NCBI GenBank assembly: GCA_021848965.1
Contig: JAJZTL010000004.1
Location: 1-45,266 of the forward strand
Reading direction: 5' to 3'
Length of the DNA stretch: 45,266 nt
Source of the DNA: Pseudomonadota bacterium
Lineage (GTDB): Bacteria > Pseudomonadota > Gammaproteobacteria > Legionellales > Legionellaceae
Part shown: positions 41,188-45,266 of the stretch, in pieces
Numbering within the stretch: the first letter of the stretch is position 1
Layout: the number at the start of each line of letters is the position of its first letter
The notes under the pieces: generated by a model
The model's database searches: none
Seen by the model: only the letters and a program-made list of their open reading frames with translations
Told to the model about the DNA's origin: nothing
Made by a program: the position numbers and the translations under genes

Positions 41188-41838
41188 ATGATAAAGCTTT
41201 ACACTTACTATCGTTCAACAGCAGCATATCGTGTGCGGATTGCTTTAAATTATAAACACATTGAACATGAATTACTTCCGGTAAATTTATTAGATGACAA
41301 ACAGTTTGATGCAGCATATCAAACGGTAAATCCTCAAATGCGCGTGCCTACTCTGGTTGATAATGATGAAACCGTTATTGGACAATCTATGGCTATTTTG
41401 GAATATTTAGATGAAAAATATCCTAAACCTGCTTTATTACCTGAAAAGTTAACGGGGCGAGCACAGGTGCGTTTTGTTGCTCAATTAATTGCATCAGATA
41501 TTCATCCTCTGAATAATGTGGGTGTTTTAAAATACTTAAAGCAAACATTACACCATGATCAAAAAGCAGTGAATGAATGGTATTTTCATTGGCTAAAAAA
41601 AGGCTTTGATGCATTAGATGTATTATTATCAAAGCAAAAAGGTGCATTTTGTTTTGGTGATTCATTGACCCTAGCTGATATTTGTTTGATTCCTCAAATA
41701 TACAACGCGTTTCGCTTTGAGTTTTCAATGGAAGCTTATCCACGACTTTTAGAGATCTATCAACACTGTTTAACTTTACCTTTTTTTGACAAGGCAAGAC
41801 CTGAAAATCAGCCTGATAATGTCAATATCCCCTCTTAA
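41188..41838 (+). CDS. maiA: Zeta-class glutathione S-transferase / maleylacetoacetate isomerase
   Basis: 216 residues, a typical zeta-GST. The N-terminal thioredoxin-like domain has LYTYYRSTAAYRVRIALNYK, where the zeta motif is normally SSCSWRVRIAL; the serine is kept but the cysteine is replaced by Ala. It also has NPQMRVPTLVDNDETVIGQS (glutathione-binding cis-Pro and QS) and the helical C-terminal domain GDSLTLADICLIPQIYNAFR. It isomerises maleylacetoacetate in tyrosine breakdown, though no other pathway gene is nearby. AGGGGG precedes the ATG. Confidence 0.82.
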   Translation: MIKLYTYYRSTAAYRVRIALNYKHIEHELLPVNLLDDKQFDAAYQTVNPQMRVPTLVDNDETVIGQSMAILEYLDEKYPKPALLPEKLTGRAQVRFVAQLIASDIHPLNNVGVLKYLKQTLHHDQKAVNEWYFHWLKKGFDALDVLLSKQKGAFCFGDSLTLADICLIPQIYNAFRFEFSMEAYPRLLEIYQHCLTLPFFDKARPENQPDNVNIPS

Positions 41839-41873
41839 TAAATATTAAAATTTTTTCATCGGAGTTTAATTCT

Positions 41874-43187
41874 ATGTCATTCATTTCATCTGCTGAATTT
41901 AAAAAACGTCGTGAAGTATTAATGCAACAAATGGGTAAGGACAGCATTGCTGTTATAATTGCAGCTCCAGAGCGTCATCGTAGTGCTGATTCTCATTATC
42001 TTTATCATCAAAATACTAACTTTTATTATCTCACTGGCTTTGAAGAACCTTATTCAGCCGCAGTATTTATTCCTGGAAGAAAAGAAGGCGAGTTCATTTT
42101 TTTCAATCAAACGAATCAACCTGAATTAGAAACATGGATTGGCAAGCGTGTTGGACAAGAGGGGGCTTGTCGTGATTATGGAGCAAATGAAGCACATCCT
42201 ATCGAGAAATTAGACGAGTTCATGCCAAAGTTGATGGAAGGTAAGCAAAAATTTTATTTTGCTTTTGGCCAGTGTGCTGAACTTGATAAAAAAGCGAATG
42301 GTTGGATAAAACAACTACGCCAAAAGGTGCGTTCTGGTGTTGGTGGTCCTGAACAAATAGTGAATTTGAACCAATTAATCCATGAAATGCGTTTGATAAA
42401 AAGCGAGGCAGAAATCCAAGCTATGTGTCATATTGGCAGATTATCCGCAGAAGCGCATGCTGAGGCAATGAAGAATTGTCGAAAATTAAAATACGAATAC
42501 CAAATTGAAGCAACCATGTTGCACTATTTAGCCATGAATGGATGCCGAGAATGGGCTTATAATCCTATTGTAGGAGCGGGTGCAAATGCATGTGTGCTAC
42601 ATTATGATAAAAATAATGCGCCATTAAAAGAAGGTGATTTGCTTTTAGTCGATGCTGGAGGCGAGTGCGAATATTATGTTGCTGATATTACACGTACTTA
42701 TCCTGTTAGTGGGCGATTTTCTCCTGAGCAAAAACATATTTACGAATTAGTATTAGCTTCACAAAAAGCCGGAATTGAAACCATAAAAGCTAATGCTCCG
42801 TGGAATTTAACTCAGCAAAAAATTCTACAAGTGTTAACAGAAGGATTAATTGATTTAGGTATTTTAAAAGGCTCACTCGAAGCATGTTTGGAAAAAGAGG
42901 CATATAAACCATTCTATATGCATAATTCGGGACATTGGCTAGGTATAGATGTCCACGATGTAGGTTCTTATAAAATTGAGAATGCTTGGCGATTATTAAA
43001 ACCAGGCATGGTGTTGACAGTGGAGCCAGGACTCTATATTAAGGGAGACATTCTAGGGGTAGATCCGCGCTGGTGGAATATTGGTGTTCGAATTGAAGAT
43101 GATATATTAGTAACACAAGAAGGGCGAGAAATATTAACGTCTGCGGCTCCTAAAGAAGTAGCGGATATTGAGGCTTTAATGAGGTAG
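41874..43187 (+). CDS. pepP: Xaa-Pro aminopeptidase PepP
   Basis: 437 residues. The N-terminal creatinase-like domain has DSHYLYHQNTNFYYLTGFEE. The C-terminal pita-bread domain carries the dinuclear metal ligands in LLVDAGGECEYYVADITRTY (two Asp, about 260 and 271), HNSGHWLGIDVHDVG (His, about 353), VLTVEPGLYI (Glu) and RIEDDILVT (Glu). It removes an N-terminal residue preceding proline in the cytoplasm. It is followed directly by plsY and rlmB, probably one transcript. Confidence 0.95.
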   Translation: MSFISSAEFKKRREVLMQQMGKDSIAVIIAAPERHRSADSHYLYHQNTNFYYLTGFEEPYSAAVFIPGRKEGEFIFFNQTNQPELETWIGKRVGQEGACRDYGANEAHPIEKLDEFMPKLMEGKQKFYFAFGQCAELDKKANGWIKQLRQKVRSGVGGPEQIVNLNQLIHEMRLIKSEAEIQAMCHIGRLSAEAHAEAMKNCRKLKYEYQIEATMLHYLAMNGCREWAYNPIVGAGANACVLHYDKNNAPLKEGDLLLVDAGGECEYYVADITRTYPVSGRFSPEQKHIYELVLASQKAGIETIKANAPWNLTQQKILQVLTEGLIDLGILKGSLEACLEKEAYKPFYMHNSGHWLGIDVHDVGSYKIENAWRLLKPGMVLTVEPGLYIKGDILGVDPRWWNIGVRIEDDILVTQEGREILTSAAPKEVADIEALMR

Positions 43188-43192
43188 TGATA

Positions 43193-43789
43193 ATGGCAAC
43201 TTTTGTAGTTTTGTCCATAATAGCTTATTTATTGGGATCACTTTCCAGTGCAATTGTGGTTTGTAAAATGTTTCATTTACCTGATCCACGTTCAACAGGA
43301 TCCAAAAATCCTGGTGCAACCAATGTTTTGCGTATTGCTGGAAAATCCAAAGCAGCTATTGTGTTGGCGGGCGATTTACTCAAAGGTTTTATTCCAGTTA
43401 TTGTAGCTCATTTTTTATTCTTAACTCCTTATCAAATAGGCTTTGTAGGATTACTTGCAGTTCTTGGTCACGTTTTTCCTGTTTTTTATCAATGGAAAGG
43501 AGGAAAAGGGGTGGCAACAGCGTTAGGAGTTTATTTGGGACTAACGCCGTTATTGGGACCTTTGTGCTTCATTTCATGGCTCATTACTTTCAAGCTATTT
43601 CGATATTCTTCGTTAGCTTCATTAGTGACGGTATTTCTTGCTCCTTTTTATGTGGCATTTTTACTTCCTGGTGCTGTGGCATGGATGCCTGTTGCAATAA
43701 TAGGAATATTAATCATTATTCAGCATCGTTCGAATATAGAACGTCTCTATAACGGTACAGAAAATAAATTTAAATCAAAACTCTCATGA
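43193..43789 (+). CDS. plsY: Acyl-phosphate:glycerol-3-phosphate acyltransferase PlsY
   Basis: 198 residues, five TM segments, and the three PlsY signature motifs: YLLGSLSSAIVVCK, DPRSTGSKNPGATNVLRIAG, GHVFPVFYQWKGGKGVATA. It starts phospholipid synthesis by acylating glycerol-3-phosphate. The ATG at 43193 is preferred over a GTG at 43187 overlapping the pepP stop; both give the same protein apart from two residues. It overlaps rlmB by 4 nt. Confidence 0.95.
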   Translation: MATFVVLSIIAYLLGSLSSAIVVCKMFHLPDPRSTGSKNPGATNVLRIAGKSKAAIVLAGDLLKGFIPVIVAHFLFLTPYQIGFVGLLAVLGHVFPVFYQWKGGKGVATALGVYLGLTPLLGPLCFISWLITFKLFRYSSLASLVTVFLAPFYVAFLLPGAVAWMPVAIIGILIIIQHRSNIERLYNGTENKFKSKLS

Positions 43790-44541
43790 AAGAAAAATTA
43801 ACAACAGATATCATTGGTTGGCATGCGGTATTAGCTGCTCTAGAAAACAATATAACGACGGTTACACGTCTTTATATTGCGAATACTCGCGGTTTAGATG
43901 CTCGGTATAAAAAAGTTTATGCTTTAGCAAAAGGTTCTCATATTCCTGTGGAAACATTGACTAAAGAACATATGAATCAACGATGGGGAGATAGTCATCA
44001 AGGCGTTGCTGCGGAATCCAGTATTCCAACAAAATCTTATACAGAAGATGATATAGAAGATTTAATAGAACAAAATACAAATAGGGTACTTATTCTTGTT
44101 CTAGATGGTGTGCAAGATCCTCATAACCTAGGTGCTTGTATGCGAAGTGCTGCTGCAGCAAATGTCACTTGTGTCATTGCTCCTAAAGATAATAGTGCAA
44201 GTTTAACGCCAGCAGCCAGAAAAGTAGCTTGTGGTGCGGCTGAAATTGTTCCCTTTATTTCTGTTACTAACTTGGCGCGTACATTAAAAAAATTACAATC
44301 TTTAGGAGTATGGATTTATGGTTTAGATCATCATGCCTCTCAAAGTCTCTATGAGATTAAATTTTCCGGAAATATTGCGCTTGTACTAGGCGCTGAAGAA
44401 CAAGGGATACGCCGTTTAACTCGTGAAAATTGCGACGAACTCATTAAAATTCCTATGTCTGGACTCATTGAAAGTTTAAATGTATCCGTGGCAACCGGCA
44501 TTGGGTTATTTGAAATTCGTCGTGTTTTATCTTTAACCTAG
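43786..44541 (+). CDS. rlmB: 23S rRNA (guanosine-2251-2'-O)-methyltransferase RlmB
   Basis: 251 residues. The N-terminal substrate-binding domain has IIGWHAVLAALENN and SHQGVAAE; the C-terminal SPOUT domain has LVLDGVQDPHNLGACMRSAA, VLGAEEQGIRRLTREN and the trefoil-knot end IPMSGLIESLNVSVATGIGL. It methylates Gm2251 in the ribosomal P loop with SAM. The start is coupled to plsY (ATGA overlap). The stop codon lies in the stem of a hairpin. Confidence 0.96.
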   Translation: MKEKLTTDIIGWHAVLAALENNITTVTRLYIANTRGLDARYKKVYALAKGSHIPVETLTKEHMNQRWGDSHQGVAAESSIPTKSYTEDDIEDLIEQNTNRVLILVLDGVQDPHNLGACMRSAAAANVTCVIAPKDNSASLTPAARKVACGAAEIVPFISVTNLARTLKKLQSLGVWIYGLDHHASQSLYEIKFSGNIALVLGAEEQGIRRLTRENCDELIKIPMSGLIESLNVSVATGIGLFEIRRVLSLT

Positions 44542-44568
44542 ACACCCATTAAATAAAATGGATGTCTA
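44539..44568. terminator. Hairpin between convergent rlmB and transposase genes, possible bidirectional terminator
   Basis: Arms TAGACACCCATT (44539-44550) and AATGGATGTCTA (44557-44568) form a 12-bp stem with one mismatch (a G-U pair in minus-strand RNA) and a 6-nt loop. No long T-run follows, so terminator strength is uncertain. Confidence 0.5.
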
Positions 44569-44572
44569 AATA

Positions 44573-45010
44573 TTAGTCTCTGACGTCATCCTCTTTATTG
44601 GCTAGTCGGGCTATACGTTCATTTAAAAAACGCATCAGCCAACTAATATCAAAGAGGTTATTGCGTCGGCGTTCAATTTCTTCATTAGAGGCAGGAGGTA
44701 AATCTGATTTTCGATTTAAGACCCATTTCCATCGTTGGTTTACCTCTTCTGAACTCCATGTTAATGCTTGTTCTTTGTTAACGCGTAATACGAGGTGGTA
44801 ATGATTGCTCATAATAGCATAGGCACAAACCTGAATAGCAAAACCTTTTGTTAGATAGCGTAGTCGCTCAAGAACTAGGCCTTTGCGATGATCATAATTT
44901 TTGTTATTTTCACCTATACCAAAAAGATAGCCTTTTCTAACACATCGGTTGTAGCAATGATAATAGGGTGTAACATCTAAATTAATTTGTTGGATGCGCG
45001 GTGTTGGCAT
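44573..45010 (-). pseudogene. REP-associated tyrosine transposase, C-terminally truncated copy
   Basis: 145 residues beginning MPTPRIQQINLDVTPYYHCY, with the HUH motif in MSNHYHLVLRV. It stops in NKEDDVRD, where full RAYTs of this type continue with a GRFWEGR-like stretch and the region holding the catalytic tyrosine. The frame ends cleanly 4 nt before the hairpin at 44539-44568, with no continuation in other frames. It is about three quarters identical by eye to the left copy and shares its upstream GAGG leader. Probably inactive alone; whether the left copy is full length lies outside the window. Confidence 0.75.
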
Positions 45011-45266
45011 GATGGACCTCTGTTGCTTATTGATATTTTGGTCTATTCTAATACTTTTTTGGATGAAAGAAAATATATTATGGCCTTAAAATCATGAGAG
45101 TTTGAAAATATAATTTTTTAAATTTGAAGAAAGATATTTAAATGCCAATTAACAGCTGAATTTAGATAATAATAAATTAAAAACCACCGTCAATTTTCCA
45201 AAAATATGAACCATTAAGCCATTGTAGGAGCGTACTTTACTGGCCATTTGTATTTTTACTTTTTCC

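Noticed and set aside
41423-41797. Antisense open frame of 124 codons within maiA
   Set aside because: Shadow of the GST gene, which has clear family motifs in the plus frame.
45200-45240. TGTAGGAGCG-containing stretch resembling Pseudomonas-type REP sequences
   Set aside because: Only a half-motif, with no matching inverted partner inside the window; too short to call a repeat.

Overview
The window is AT-rich, gene-dense chromosomal DNA from a Gram-negative gammaproteobacterium. The evidence is the gene set lpxA/fabZ/skp/lpxH, the rsmI-lpoA-yraN-diaA-dolP block (the order of E. coli yraL-yraM-yraN-yraO-yraP), queA, mfd, plsY and rlmB. AT-richness, REP-associated transposases, abundant small palindromic repeats, a haem A synthase and two coiled-coil orphan proteins (one with a nuclear-localisation-like tail) make a Legionellales-type host-associated bacterium my best guess. 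That placement is inference.

Layout. Positions 1-432 and 44573-45010 hold two related REP-associated (Y1/HUH) transposases in the same orientation; the left one is cut by the window edge and the right one is truncated. Positions 825-24779 form a surface-glycan island. It contains (a) a PAPS synthetase-like Sat-CysC fusion joined to a two-gene polysaccharide ABC exporter; (b) a minus-strand operon of two GT-C-like membrane proteins plus a small divergent-PAP2 phosphatase; (c) an AlgJ/AlgI-like O-acetylation pair; (d) a tight minus-strand operon, dsbA - UbiA-type phosphoribosyltransferase - dprE1 - dprE2 - NAD epimerase - FAD oxidoreductase - gtrA - gtrA; and (e) a GT2 glycosyltransferase and an O-antigen-ligase-like protein, end-overlapped with mfd. 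Positions 25034-45010 are mostly housekeeping: ctaA, the rsmI/dolP block, an acyl-CoA ligase, minC-lpxH, two orphan coiled-coil genes, queA with a shrunken TGT-like gene, serS-lpxA-fabZ-skp, maiA, pepP, plsY and rlmB.

The most interesting system is in the glycan island. UbiA (PRPP plus polyprenyl phosphate), a candidate PAP2 phosphatase, DprE1/DprE2 (2'-epimerisation of polyprenyl-phosphoryl-ribose to arabinose), two GtrA membrane proteins and two GT-C-type proteins together match every step of the mycobacterial decaprenyl-phosphoryl-arabinose route. The window may therefore encode a complete D-arabinofuranose donor and transfer system in a gammaproteobacterium, beside sulfate-activation, O-acetylation and export genes. 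Individual family assignments are strong; the pathway as a whole is inference.

A second theme is a family of palindromic repeats (core GGGCGAATATTATTCGCCC) at five places between 25.5 and 38.0 kb. One copy sits in frame inside ctaA, another supplies the end and stop codon of rsmI, and one forms a 109-bp element with perfect 27-bp inverted ends. A different double-hairpin element lies at 24.9 kb. I saw no rRNA, tRNA or CRISPR array.
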